From Craterostigma plantagineum (taxonomy: Eukaryota; Streptophyta; Magnoliopsida; Lamiales; Linderniaceae): DNA of 64,000 nucleotides. A program made the translations under genes and the position numbers. The stretch covers positions 62,001 to 126,000 of the forward strand of contig JAPQWV010000743.1 in the NCBI GenBank assembly GCA_027422505.1, written 5' to 3'. Below, piece after piece: positions 11,242-22,574 of this stretch. The first letter of the stretch is position 1, and each line of letters begins with the position of its first letter. The notes beneath the pieces are model-generated. The model was not told the origin of the DNA. It worked only from the letters and a program-made list of their open reading frames with translations, and ran no database searches.

Positions 11242-12765
11242 GTGTCAACCGAGCCGCGCTACACCATGCAAGAAAAAGAGATGACGGCAATAATTCATCG
11301 TTCATGCGTATGGCGACACTACTTGCTCGGAGCCAAGTTTGTGGTGAAGACTGACAAGGTGCGACTAGCTACTTCCAAACGCAAAGAAGCTCTCACGAAG
11401 CATGCTCGATGGCAAGACTTCCTCGTGGAGTTTTCTATGAGCTCGAGTAAAAGCCGAGGAAGGCCAACGTTGTCGCTGATGCCTTAAGTCGAAATGCGGA
11501 ACTTGCGACTATATCCTTAATGACGAACGATCTAGTGGGCAAAATCAAGAAGGGGGACTGGATCTCGATCCCGAAGCTAAGACACTCATGGACTTAGCTC
11601 GCGATGGGAAGACACGACAATATTGGGTAGAGGACGGCCTACTCTACACCAAAGGAAGGCGCTCTTGTGCCAAAGTGGGATAGCCTTCGTTGGGACCTGA
11701 TCAAAGAGTGCCATGATACCAGGTGGGCAGGACATCCAGGGACAAAGGAGGACCTTGACCTTACTCGAGGTGGCATACTTTTGGCCACGAATGAATGAAG
11801 CAGTGGAGCTTTACGTACGAACTTGTCTTGTGTGCCAACAAAACAAGGTGGAGAATTGACAACCCGCGGGCTTATCGGAACCGCCGCCCACTGCGGAGCG
11901 ACCATGGGAGTCGATAAGCCTTGATTTTATCAGCGCCTTGCCCAAATCAGAGGGATTTGCATCAATCATGGTGGTGGTGGACCGATTCTCCAAGTACGAA
12001 ACATTCCGCGCGCCCGAGATTGCAACGCGAAGGAGGCCGCACGACTGTTCTTTAAGAACGTTGTGAAATATTGGGGCTTACTAAAGAGTATCATAAGCGT
12101 CCGAGACCCTCGTTTTACGGGTAAGTGGACTGAATTGTTTAAATTCTTTGGTTTCGTAACCAGCTATCCGCAAACCGGTGGCCAAACAGAGAGCGTGGAT
12201 GCATTGTTGGAGTGCTACTTACGGCACTTTGTGGGATCCAACCAACGAGATTGGGCGCGGTTTGCTCGACGTGGCGCAGTTCTCGTACAACATATAGAAA
12301 AGCGAGTCTACGGGGTGGAGTCCGTTTGAGCTCGCAACAGGGCAACAACGCCTTACTCCACACACCTTGATGCCGGCTCTAAATGAGGGGAAGAGCGTGT
12401 GGCGTCTACGTTGGCCAAGTCGTGGGACGAACAAGTCGACTTGGTGAGGTCGTGCCTAGAGAAGCCAGCAAACGGATGAAGAAATGGGCCGATACTAAGA
12501 GACAACCAAGGGAGTTTAGCCTTGGTGATCAAGTATTAGTCAAGCTCTTACCAGAACAATTCAAGGCATTTTGAAGCATGCACAAGGGCCCATTTCCGAT
12601 TATCGCTAAGGTAGGTAAGGTTACATATCGCCTTGACCTTCCTAGCTCATTGAGGATTCACCCGGTCTTCCATATGAGCATGCTCAAACTATTTAATCGA
12701 GACAGGGAAGACCAAAGCCCAAGGGAATCATCACGAGCACCGCACGTCATCAAAAGAGATTGAGG
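11242..12765 (+). pseudogene. RNase H and integrase remnants, Galadriel-like element
   Basis: The RNase H end is seen at 11242-11490 (YTMQEKEMTAIIH, FVVKTDK, KHARWQDFLVEF), followed by the ADALSRN-type linker. Integrase pieces follow in shifting frames: the zinc-finger region near 11720-11860, VRDPRFTGKWTELFKFFG with a catalytic Asp near 12100, and SYPQTGGQTESVDALLECYL with the Glu region near 12190. C-terminal pieces are KRMKKWADTKRQP (12470-12510), [20 protein letters not shown] and [11 protein letters not shown] (12580-12690). Frameshifts are frequent; no function is possible. A possible chromodomain tail runs to about 12940. Confidence 0.8.
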
Positions 12766-12948
12766 TGATTATCGATTCAAGAACGGTGTGGCGTCGTGGT
12801 GTTCCGCCAAGTATTCAATGCATGGTAATTTGGAAAGGATTACCCACATCCGAAGCCACATGAGAGCCAAAGGAAGACTTGTGGCAATTCCAAGAGCAAC
12901 TTCGCAACTTCAACGAGACGTGGACGTCGCTGCATTCGGTGGGGAGAA

Positions 12949-13400
12949 TGTCATGGGCCGCACGAAGAGCCCAAAACATACACAAGAGGAATGCGGCCGA
13001 TGAGGTTCCTATTCGATGTGGAAGGCCCTTGAAGTTATAGATCTCACTTGAGAATTCTAGGAATAACCTAGAAGTATGGAATTCTCTAGAGAAAGAATAT
13101 TCCTTGGATATGCTTAGAATTCTCTCTAGCAGTTTCAGTAGCCGTTAGATTAAGACGATCTCATCCGTCCATTCCCAAAGGACATCTGCATATATAGGGG
13201 TGCTTGTCTCATTTGTAAATCATCAAGTGAAATACAAAGCTATTTCTCTCACTCCTTTCTCACTCTACAACACTTTTGCATACTTGTTATCTTCCAACTC
13301 AGGCAATTTCGAGAGGCTGACTTAGCTAAAGTCGCACGAGGGCGAACTTGAGGAGCTAACACCGTGCGGAGCATTGTAAGCGAGTTACAAGCCCATGAAA
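12949..13400 (+). repeat. Right LTR, Galadriel-like element
   Basis: It starts TGTCATGGG and ends CCCATGAAA, matching the left LTR. GGTGGGGAGAA at 12938-12948 is the likely polypurine tract. Confidence 0.9.
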
Positions 13401-13409
13401 GAACGCTCT

Positions 13410-14006
13410 CTAAACCAAAGTCTTCGTAAACCCCACCAAAACTAAAAAAAATTTAAAAAAAGATAAAAAATCCGTAGACGAACCCAATAACAAAACCGAA
13501 CCGGTCGAAGCAGAAGAAGGCCGCAGGTTCACCTCCTTCGCCAGTCGGCCGATCCTCTCCGCCATCTCTGACGATTCCTTTTTCTCATCAGCCATTTTCT
13601 TCATATGGAAATCAAACCCTAAAACCTCTGGCACCTCCTCGCAGCTGCACCCACCTTTTCTCAGCAGTTCCGAGAACTGATCGATCTTGAGGAGCAAAGC
13701 ACCCATTGCTGACTGATCATCGATGATGACCATCCCGCCGTCGTCGTCGAAGAACCCAGCGGTGGAAACGCTTGTGATCTCCACCACGTCGTCGTCACCG
13801 GAGGTGGTGTTGTTCCTGCCGCGACTCTTCTTCTTTGATGTCAAGAACTTGATGGAGAGTTGATGAAAAGAAGAACATATACGAAGGAGAGAAACTGAAA
13901 GAATTCTTCTTATTGAATAATGGACAGAGAATATAGTGTTAATCGCTACAACGAAACAAAGTCCCCTTATATACAATCTAATGTGGTAAATGACTAAAAA
14001 ATACAA
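13410..14006 (-). CDS. Unrecognised coding-like fragment
   Basis: A 198-residue minus-strand frame. Only the middle, about 13510-13860, looks protein-like: a basic KKKSRGR stretch, an acidic DDDVVEI stretch, then a likely helical part (LLLKIDQFSELL, KKMADEKKESSEMAERIG). The N-terminal third reads like non-coding or intron sequence, and CATCAACTCTCCATCAAG at about 13845-13862 could be a splice acceptor region. The C-terminal end is hydrophobic and lies within 10 bases of the retrotransposon insertion at 13400, so a gene may have been cut there. I do not recognise the family. Confidence 0.3.
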   Translation of the reverse strand: MYFLVIYHIRLYIRGLCFVVAINTIFSVHYSIRRILSVSLLRICSSFHQLSIKFLTSKKKSRGRNNTTSGDDDVVEITSVSTAGFFDDDGGMVIIDDQSAMGALLLKIDQFSELLRKGGCSCEEVPEVLGFDFHMKKMADEKKESSEMAERIGRLAKEVNLRPSSASTGSVLLLGSSTDFLSFFKFFLVLVGFTKTLV

Positions 14007-14543
14007 AAAGCTAATTTAAATTACAATAAAGCCCTTATTCTAAGCTTGTCGACTAGTCATACTGAGCCATACATTTTTGTTTGGAACACTCTGATCTTCA
14101 TGTAAATTTGTCCGGTGATCTTCGTGTGATATACGATGGTCAACGTCGACAACTTTTAGCGTTTGCATTTCTCTTTGAGTTAAGTTGTGAAAGAGATGAC
14201 AAAGAGTGGAAAATAAAGAGGAAATGGAATTAACATATGTAATATAAAAAGTATGGTGGAGTGGAGTAAGGACACAAATTTGATTCCAAGCATAATAAAA
14301 TTTGTATTTATTTCCAATTTACGTATTAATTCATATAGCCGATGTGACAGTTTAAGGACTTTTCGATTTGTAGGTTGTAGAGATTGGAGGGTTGTTGGTT
14401 ATCGGTAATATGCAGACAAAAGATAAACCAATTCAACAAGAATTAATAATTATAGTAACACAATAATTTGGTTGGTATAGTGGAGAAGAATGGTCTTTGA
14501 GTACAAGGCAAGAATATCGAACGGTATAATAGAGCCTTCAAAG
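14007..14543. other. Spacer, possibly part of an old LTR
   Basis: No coding frame is seen. Part of this stretch and the adjacent 13870-14006 (CTTATATACA on the minus strand) has a promoter-like look that could be a degraded copia LTR, but no partner copy is in the window. Confidence 0.35.
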
Positions 14544-14548
14544 AGACA

Positions 14549-14992
14549 TCAAATTTGTACGACAGGAAATGAGAATTGCAGAACACAACCTAATTAACGT
14601 GGTTCGGATTTAAATCAATCCTACATCCACGACCCACGGAATCTTAATCTTTATCGACGGGGATGAGTTTTACAGATTAAACCAGAAATCAATGGAACCC
14701 ACAAAATGGGAAAAACAGTGAAGCACACACACACTGCGAAAAAGATCGAAGTGAAGAAGAAGAACCAACAGAATCCCGCGTCCTTCTTTAAAATAAATCC
14801 GTTGCTAAGCTTCATTGCGTAGAAAATGCCGTTAGCTGTAGCGACTCTATTAGTTGGCCCATTCTTGTACTAAAAGCGCTCCATTCAGCTCTTTGCGCCT
14901 TTTCTTTATTTAACACTATGAATTAGATAACCGAGCTTCAGCTCCAACTTCTTACTTCAAGCAAACCACAATGAAAACACTTGATTTTAACA
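14549..14992 (-). repeat. 3' LTR of the minus-strand copia, 444 bp
   Basis: On the plus strand it starts TCAAATTTGTACGACAGG and ends CTTGATTTTAACA. Read on the coding strand it begins TGTTAAAATC. The likely polypurine tract GCGGAGAGC (minus strand, about 14993-15001) adjoins it. Confidence 0.9.
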
Positions 14993-15002
14993 GCTCTCCG
15001 CA

Positions 15003-15660
15003 AGACGGACGGAAGAAATTCTTCACAGACATCTTGAGCATGAGTTGTTGCAAGAGTGGTCCAGCGAGTGACTTCGTGAAAATGTCTGCGAGCTGATGTT
15101 CAGACCGCACGAGGAGTAGTTTAATTGTCCCTTTTGAGATATGATGGCGAATGAAATGGAAATCTATCTAGATATGTTTTGAGCGCTCATGAAACCTTGG
15201 ATTTAGAGCTAATATCAATGCTGATTGATTGTCACAGTACACAGCTGGGATCTGTCCTTGTTTAGATCTAATTCGACAAGCAAATCTTTAATCCATAACA
15301 GTTCTAACCACAGTAGAAGCTAATGCTAATATATTCTGCCTCTGTTGAAGATCGAGGGACTGTGCCTGCTTCTTTGCTTTCCAGGTGATCAAGGAGCTAC
15401 CGAGGAAAGCACAGAAGCCTGTGACAGATTTCCTTGTATCTATACAAGCACCCCTGTCTGCATCTGAAAAAGATGTGAGGTTGAAATTCTGCTCAGCTGG
15501 CATAAAAATCCCCTGTCCAAGTGAGTTTTCAAATACCTCAATAGATGGTGAGCTGCCATCAAATGTCATGTGCGTGGTGGCTGCCATATATTGGCTCTCT
15601 GGACTGCAAAACAAATATATGGGCATGTGAATGTTAAGTATAGCATTCTCCCAATTAGTC
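15003..15660 (-). pseudogene. copia RNase H
   Basis: Minus-strand pieces include SFSDADRGACIDTRKSVTGF with a catalytic Asp, FLGSSLITWKAKKQ, and, further on, a FHFIRHHISKGTIKL stretch and the EHQLADIFTKSL terminus. Frame changes at about 15300-15380 disrupt the STEAEYRA segment. It would remove RNA from the RNA-DNA hybrid in an intact copy. Confidence 0.88.
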
Positions 15661-15748
15661 TTCGATACTGGAAAGGGTTGGTTAACAAGTTCCCATCACT
15701 TGGTATGATGTTCTGACTAGGATTCATAGGTGTGGAAAGAGGCTTGCT

Positions 15749-16440
15749 TTATGAAACATGTATCCTCCAGCAACTGTAGGGTATATTGTCTTTGAGACAT
15801 ATAAATTCCTTCAGTATTTCTAGCCACCTCGATCCCAAGAACAGTTTGACCACACATAAGTGTTTTACCCTAAAGAAAGAGCGGAGGAATTTCTTTGCTT
15901 CTTGTATTAAGTCTGGTGCTGCCCATGCTAAGATTATGTCATCCACATAAACTAGCAATATGAGAATTTGATCACCCTTACCATTTATGAACAAGGTATG
16001 ATCAGATTGTGTCTGTACAAAGCCAAAGCACTTGACAGCATCTGTAAATTTCTTGTTCCACTCCCTTGATGATTGTTTCAGACCATATATTGATTTGTGA
16101 AGCTTGCAGACAAGTTTCCCAGTTCTGTTCTGATCATAAGCCTTGTTGAATCCTTGAGGTAAGTCCATATACACCTCCTCAGCTAAGTCTCCATTTAGAA
16201 AGGCATTACTCACATCTAACTGAGCAAGCTGCCACCCGAGCTTTGCTGCCAAAGAAATTATAATCTTTATTGTGTTTGGCTTAACTACAGGTGCAAAGGT
16301 GTCCATGTAGTCTACACCTTCCTTTTGATCATAGCATTTCGCCACCAAACGAGCTTTATGTTTCTCTATCTGGCCTGCAGCATTATACTTCAACTTGTAG
16401 ACCCATCTGTTTCCAATGGTTTTATTTCCCGGTGGCAAAG
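15749..16440 (-). pseudogene. copia reverse transcriptase
   Basis: A 229-residue frame begins with GNRWVYKLKYNAAGQIEKHK and KARLVAKCYDQKEGVDYMDT. It contains LAQLDVSNAFLNGDLAEEVY, KLHKSIYGLKQSSREWNKKF and the catalytic YVDD at about 15938-15949. The frame degrades after FLRSFFRVKHL and rejoins the RNase H region out of frame. Confidence 0.93.
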
Positions 16441-16803
16441 GTATAATTGACCAAGTTTGATTCTCCTCCAGTGCCCTCAGCTCATCATTTATGGGCCTGC
16501 ACCCAGCTCTCCGACCTCATGGCCTGTGTAAAACTCTTAGGCTCTTCTGCTACAACAGCATTACTGATAAATGCCTGAAGTTCCTTTGAGCAATTCTGAT
16601 AGGACAAGCACTGGGATACAGGATAAGGGGTCTTGTTGTTGTGCCAAGCATTGCAGTGATAGTCATCTAGGTATACTGGCCTCCCTGACTCCCTACCAGA
16701 CCTAGTACGCAGCTCTTGAACTTGGTGGGATCCTCAATGGGAGACACAATAGGCTGTGGATTTACAGGTGGAGTTTCTTCTTCTGGTTGAAGCTCTTCAT
16801 TGA

Positions 16804-17650
16804 CTAAAATCTCCTCATTACTGGCGGTTGCATCTTCAAGTGACTGTGTGACATCCTCTGAGTCAGAAACATGTGAACAGGGCCTGGGCAGAACATGGTT
16901 TGCAAGGGTTCATTCTGGTTTAAGACAAAATCATGACTTCTGAAAGGGTATTTATTCTCCTTGAACCTCACATCCCTTGAGACAAATATTTCTCTTTTTG
17001 ATAAGTTCATCAGCTTATATATCTTCACCCCATTTGGATAGCCTATAAACACACATTGCCTTGCCCTTGGATCAAACTTTCTTCGACCTGCTGCAAGTGT
17101 GAAGCATTTCAAAGGGACTTTTTTTGTTCATCTTACAAATGGTGTTCTATTAATCAGGTAAGTAGCATTTAGAATACATTCTAACCACAGCTCAATTTGT
17201 ACACCAGACTGGAAGAATAAAGAATGTGCCACATTCAAAAGATGTTGAGTGTTCTTTCTACCAAAGAGTTTTATTGTGGTTTTTGAACACATGACAAATG
17301 ATGAATTGATGCCTTTGGTCCTAAACAAGTCTACAAAATGAAACTCTTTGGCGTTATCAGTTCTTACAACTTTTAGCTTAGATTTAAACTGAGTTTCAGC
17401 TAATGCGAAGTAATATGTCGGGACAGAATGCACTTCAGACTTGTGTTCATGAACAACCAGTAAATCGAGTATGATCATCTACTACAGTAATGAAGTAGTG
17501 ATGTCCTAAACGCGAAGGTGCATGAAAAGGTCTCCATATGTCACAATGAATGAGATCAAATGCTGAACAAGTCATCTTACTATCGTTGGGAATGAGTTCC
17601 GAGGCTTAGCTAAGGGGCAAATCTTACAGCTTGAATCAGAAAAATTCACA
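16804..17650 (-). pseudogene. copia integrase (catalytic Glu replaced)
   Basis: The core is seen at 17478-17128: a VRTDNAKEFHFVDLF segment with the second catalytic Asp, then FGRKNTQHLLN. There the family has V-E-R-K, so the catalytic Glu is replaced by Gly. The C-terminal part at 17112-16804 has RKFDPRARQCVFIGYPNGVK and SRDVRFKENKYPF. A frameshift near 17115 separates the two parts. Confidence 0.88.
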
Positions 17651-17816
17651 GCTATCTTGCAAAGTATTTAAGAATTCTAAGAACCCTATCAGAGGGATGT
17701 CCAAGACTACTATGCCAGACATCACATGACAGTTTATTTAAAAAGACTGAATAATCCTGAAAACAGACACATGATCTGCTTGGATGATGTAGAGTCCAGT
17801 AAATTGCCTGACCTTG

Positions 17817-18160
17817 CTAATCACTTGTTGTGTAGGCTCTGTATCTAAAATCTATTGACTCGAAGCTGAACTTGTAAGCAATGTTAGTTACTAGATAAGT
17901 CACTGGAATGAGATTGAAATGAAACGGTGGGACATATAATATTTCAGTCAATGAAATAAACATGTTCAGTTTAAAAGATCCTGCCCTATTTACCCTGATG
18001 ACAGTATTGTCTAGGAGATTCCCACACACATGTCTAGTGACTCCTGAATCTACAAGCCAAAAATCAGTGGTATCATATTCTGGCAGATTGAATGCGAGAC
18101 ACATACATGGGATCGTCTCATTCTGCCTCTTCTGATATGTTCCCTCCAACTGAATGTTGT
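17817..18160 (-). pseudogene. copia protease
   Basis: The frame shows FWLVDSGVTRHVCGN, the copia-type aspartic protease motif (usually DSGAT), followed by VIRVNRAGSFKLN and LTEILYVPPFHFNLIPV, the run into the GAG-pre-integrase region. The same order is seen in the sister element at 60240-60430. Confidence 0.88.
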
Positions 18161-18184
18161 CAACTGATTGATTTATCAGTGTCC

Positions 18185-19063
18185 TCAGATTTGCAGTTGG
18201 GAGTTAGTCAGACTCAGTTGCACCATTGCCTCAGCAACCATGGAAGCTCCTGACTGGCAGACTTGTTGTGGTTGCCTGCAGTATGGTTCTACCAGTGTCT
18301 GGTTTGTTCTGGCTGCCTTGAAGCGTGGACCTTGTCTGTAACCCGGAGGGAATCCATGCAGCCGGTAGCAAGTGTCAATTGTGTGCACTTTCTTATTACA
18401 ATGGTGCACACAGCTTTAACCCCTTCTTTGTGGTCTCATGATCTCCTTTGGTTGCTAGCATGGCCAGATTGTTAACTTGTTCATCATTCACTCGAGGGTT
18501 ACCTGCAACCATAGAGCTCTACTTCTCTTCTTGAATGAGTAATGAAAAGACTTGTTGATGGTGGGAAAGGGTCCATAAGCATAATTTCCCCCCGAACTTG
18601 TGAGTATATATCATTTTGTCCTATCAGAAATGTGAGCACATATTTTTCTTCTTGATAAGCCTTAATGGGATCGATACCACCACAGAGGCCTTGGCATGGC
18701 GGCTAATAGCTAGATAGCTCATCCCAAAGTGTCTTCAACTTGGTAAAATATGTTGCAATGTTGCTAGAGACCTGAGCCAAATTGACCAATTCTTTCTCCA
18801 GCTGTAGGATGCGTGGCTTATTAGTCTGCCCGAACCTTTCCGAAGATCAATCCACACCTCGCGAGCCGTTGAACTATACAGTATACTGCTGATATCTCCT
18901 TCGAGACTGCATTCAGAATCCAAGAAATAACAATGTTATTGTTTCTTTCCAAGCACTGGCCTTTTCCTGATCAGTGCTGCCAGTGCCTTGATGTCACCAT
19001 TAATGAAGCAGTCTTTATTCCTACCAATTAGCGCAATCAAGCACGGCTCCAAGTCATGTAGTC
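18185..19063 (-). pseudogene. gag: copia gag, main part (after the solo-LTR insertion)
   Basis: It resumes at the solo-LTR edge with a TWSRA motif, then ALIGRNKDCFINGDIKAL, a gag-typical pattern. Further on is REVWIDLRK, and a HHCNKKVHTIDTCYRLHGFP zinc-knuckle region at about 18350-18409. Several frameshifts and stops break it. The first 46 codons lie at 22352-22488, beyond the insertion. Confidence 0.85.
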
Positions 19064-19554
19064 TGTCAGGAACCGAAACCAAACTGAAAATCTTACGACA
19101 TAATTTCATGCATTGAAATGAATTCATGCATTTGCATAACTGATTTTATGAAATGATATAGATGAAAATAGTATTAGGTTAATGAGTCATGAGTTTAGTA
19201 AATAAATAGTGAAAATAAACACTTATTGGTAAGAAGCTTCGATTTGATGCTTGAGGTAAAGAAAGTTTTTGAGATAACGAAGTAAACTAAGGGAAAAGTT
19301 TTTAGGTAAGTCTTGTATAGACTTAAAGTTTTCGATAAGAGTTTTGAGCAAATTTAAAAGTTTTCGTAAGAATATACTAGGTGGAAAAACCAAGTCAAAA
19401 GAAAATTTTCGACAAAGGGTTAAGAGGGAAATAAAGTTTTCAATGATTAAAGGCCATAGGTGGAAATTAGATCAAGACAAAGTTTTCGCATCTATGCTTA
19501 AAGAAACAAAAAAGTTTTCGCACACATGTAAATAAATTTAGAAAGTTTTCATAG

Positions 19555-19595
<41 letters not shown>

Positions 19596-22351
19596 TTATC
19601 TAACAAATTGATTCAAAGAAGTTTCGATAAAGGTCTAAGAAAAGGTAGTTTTCGTATGATCATGATTGGTGGAAAACTAAGTAGCAACTAAGCTTTCGAT
19701 AAAAGCTTAAGAGGGAAAGCGAAAATTTTCGATACTTAGATATATTATTGATAAACTTAACATGAGAGGAACTTGAAGTGTTCGACAAGGAACTTAAAGT
19801 AATAAAAGTTTTCGATGTTTCAACTTTATCACATTATATAATAGTTAAAGATACCTACATATATAATAATAATTCATGAGGAATTCAACAAGCAAGCCAC
19901 GTGGTAGTCATTTATAACATTCTTGAGTGTGACTAATAAGGGCTTTCTTAATATAAAGTAATCGACATCACCAATTATTAAAGCCTCAGTGTAAGTGAAT
20001 GTATATTTAATACATATGATAAAGAAGCGAAGAACATTTACAAAGGCAAGTGTCAAATAAAAGCTTGAGCATTCAAATACCGAAAACAAAACTTTAAAGA
20101 AGGTACGGAAATTATATATAAAGTTGCTCTGTCATTACATTGCATATATATAGGAGTAATAACTAAGGTTCGGTATACTTGAAGATTATAGGAGATTTTC
20201 GTAGCTTTATATAAATTACGGTTTCTAGCTTCTTTTGAGGGATTTCATCTATACTTGTTTGGATGATCTTTTGGTATAACGATATATTAGTTAAGAAGGG
20301 TTAAATTTTGATAAAATGTTCGGACAATTTTAAGTGTCATTAGTTAAATAGATAGTTTCGATGTATTTGTACCTTGAATCTGGCATATTATTAGGTGATT
20401 AATAATGGTTAGGAAGTTTTTCGACAAGTTAAAGGTGGAAGATGTAAGTTCTAGGCAATATGGGATTTGGGCAATTAGGGTTTGATAGTGGAAAGATTTC
20501 GATGTATATGAAGATTTCGATAAAGAGTATAAATTTTTCAGCATAGTAGGAATTTATGTTTCGGCATTAGGTCTTCATAACAAGAAGTTTTCGGTATATT
20601 TGCATTAGAAAAAGATTTCGTTATTGATGAGTTGTCGAGAGGGTATAAAACTTTTTGTTATAGTAAAAAGTGGAAGTTTTCGATATTACTATTCAAGAAA
20701 GGTTTTCGGCATTAAACATTTACGCCTTTATAACAGTGTTTTTCGGTGTTTTGAATTTAAATAGTCTGAAAGTTTTTGGGAAAGGATTTTATAGTTCTCG
20801 GCATCCTACTTAGTAAACAAGTTTTCGATATTAAGTTCCACAAGGAAGTTTTCGGCACTCTTTTTAAGGTTTTCGATATTGCCATTTCAATAAAGTTTTC
20901 GACATGAGGCTTCTCCAACAAAGTTTTCGATATGACTAAAGTTTTCGGCTTCACCCCAACCATGAAAGAAACTTTTCGCCATTGCTATAAAGTTTTCGGT
21001 ATGCTTAGGTTTGAAAAAGCTTTCAGTATCGTTGTTATACAATTTCCATGATTTAACCGTGTTTCCACTATTTTAGGGTTTTTAATGTAATATAAGTTAG
21101 GGTTTTCAATAATATTTTTCGGCACAGTATCATTACAGATTTCAGAAAATTTTCAATAAAAATTTAAATATAATATTATTTAGGCCGAGGGTATAGCATA
21201 TGAACATGACTTAAGAATTTACAGAAAAGAAAGGTAAGGACTCTGAAAAGAAACACGATCATGCATAAGAATCAATGCATATCACGCACAACATATCATG
21301 TTAGGGATCTCATATTTACCAAAAATGATATCTCTATAGGTCAGGATCCCGATAAAAGCAAGGATATTGTTGATTAGCGAACGGGAGTATATACGAAACA
21401 TGTGAGTATGATATGCACCATGTATTTATGTGCTTATATGCTTTCGATGATTTCGTGATATACGTGCTATATGGATTGATCTGATTATATGCCACAACGT
21501 GCTTTTATCTGCTAAATGTGATTTGTTAGAGATTTATGACATACATGATATAGAGATAGGTGCATGGCATTGCATATAAGTAATAATGAAAGAAAAAACC
21601 GTTATGATTGCTACGACTACGGATGGTACGATTGGATGCTACAACATACTTTCATACAAATCGGGGGAAGCTACGGTTACGTCCTACAAATCGGGGGATG
21701 ACAGAGTCCTGTACAGGCACAGGTATATCCCAACAAATCGGGAGATTACAGAACGGTTACAGAGTCCCATGCATAGGCGCGACTGGGCTTACAGTACAGT
21801 CTATCTAGTCTATAACGGGAGTATCAAAATAAATAGGTATATAGAAATGCATTGACCTAAGGATCACACGAACGATGGTTATGTGAACAATGACTACGTG
21901 ATTGAAATGATTACATGATGAAACGTATGACTGAATGGTTACAACCTTTACGAGAATGGATTTATTTCACGTTATAGTTTTATTTGTCATTGAGTAATAT
22001 GTTGCTATCATCCTCTGAAAAATTGTTTTACAGTGTTGTAGATATCTAACAGGCGTCTTAGAATGCATCTGCATATGGAAGCATGGATTCAAGGCTGGTC
22101 GGCTATGCTCTCATCCTACTCCCCATAGTTTATAGTTTGCATATAGCTTAAGGAACATGGGTAAATATTTATGTGATGTTAGAATAATAATGTTGTGTAC
22201 GTATATGTACGTTATGTGTGAAAGTGAATAAATAGATGTACGCCCTCGTTAATGCTAAAAAGGAATGGTGATAAAAGGAAAAGCAAAGCGCAAAATTTTA
22301 TGTAAAAATGTAATAGCTGCGCAAATACGGAAAAGGAAACGGGGCGCTACA
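19064..22351 (+). mobile_element. Solo LTR, 3288 bp, inserted in copia gag
   Basis: It starts TGTCAGGAACCGAAACC and ends GGGGCGCTACA, the TG..CA ends of an LTR. It is flanked by TAGTC (19059-19063) and TTGTC (22352-22356), a 4-of-5 match consistent with a target duplication. Both flanks read as the same gag: GQVLVHEQLNGDN on one side and TWSRA on the other. No internal region or coding sequence is present. The length suggests a gypsy LTR, but no full element of this family is in the window. Confidence 0.82.
19220..21130 (+). repeat. Dispersed AAGTTTTCGATA-type motif inside the solo LTR
   Basis: The core GTTTTCG (variants AAGTTTTCGAT, AAGTTTTCGGCA) recurs some dozens of times at irregular spacing, densest at 20580-21010. 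An (AT)n run lies at about 19556-19598. The region is otherwise AT-rich and non-coding. Confidence 0.8.
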
Positions 22352-22488
22352 TTGTCTCCATTGAGCTGCTCATGGACGAGCACCTGCCCTGATGTATCGT
22401 TCATACTCAGAGAATAGGGATCGTTGACAGATGCAGCCATGGATGAGCTGTGATTGAAACTACTGGGATTAGGAACCTCTGTGCTCAT
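22352..22488 (-). pseudogene. gag: copia gag N-terminus (before the solo-LTR insertion)
   Basis: The ATG at 22488-22486 starts a frame with a Ser/Asn-rich leader, then NDPYSLSMNDTSGQVLVHEQ, the family pattern of a short N-terminal gag box. It is cut by the solo LTR at GDN. Confidence 0.82.
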
Positions 22489-22560
22489 TCCGATTTCAAG
22501 AAGTTGCTTGCTAATCAATCTTTAGGGTGAAATCAATTTCAACGTGCGCGCATCAAAGAT

Positions 22561-22572
22561 GCTCTGATACCA
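22561..22572 (-). promoter_or_regulatory. Primer-binding site of the minus-strand copia
   Basis: On the minus strand it reads TGGTATCAGAGC, a perfect initiator tRNA-Met site, two bases (TA) from the LTR edge. Confidence 0.9.
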
Positions 22573-22574
22573 TA

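Larger units (their letters stand above)
8542..13400 (+). mobile_element. Ty3/gypsy chromovirus (Galadriel-like), internally rearranged
   Basis: Paired LTRs (8542-8994 and 12949-13400), a primer-binding site, a coiled-coil gag start, and RNase H plus integrase are present. Protease and reverse transcriptase are absent. Their place is taken by a minus-strand copia fragment (9419-about 10450) and 0.8 kb of unassigned sequence. The flanks share GAAC at 8538-8541 and 13401-13404, consistent with a short target duplication. The motif KRMKKWADTKRQP before the C-terminal module resembles the Galadriel clade. Confidence 0.88.
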
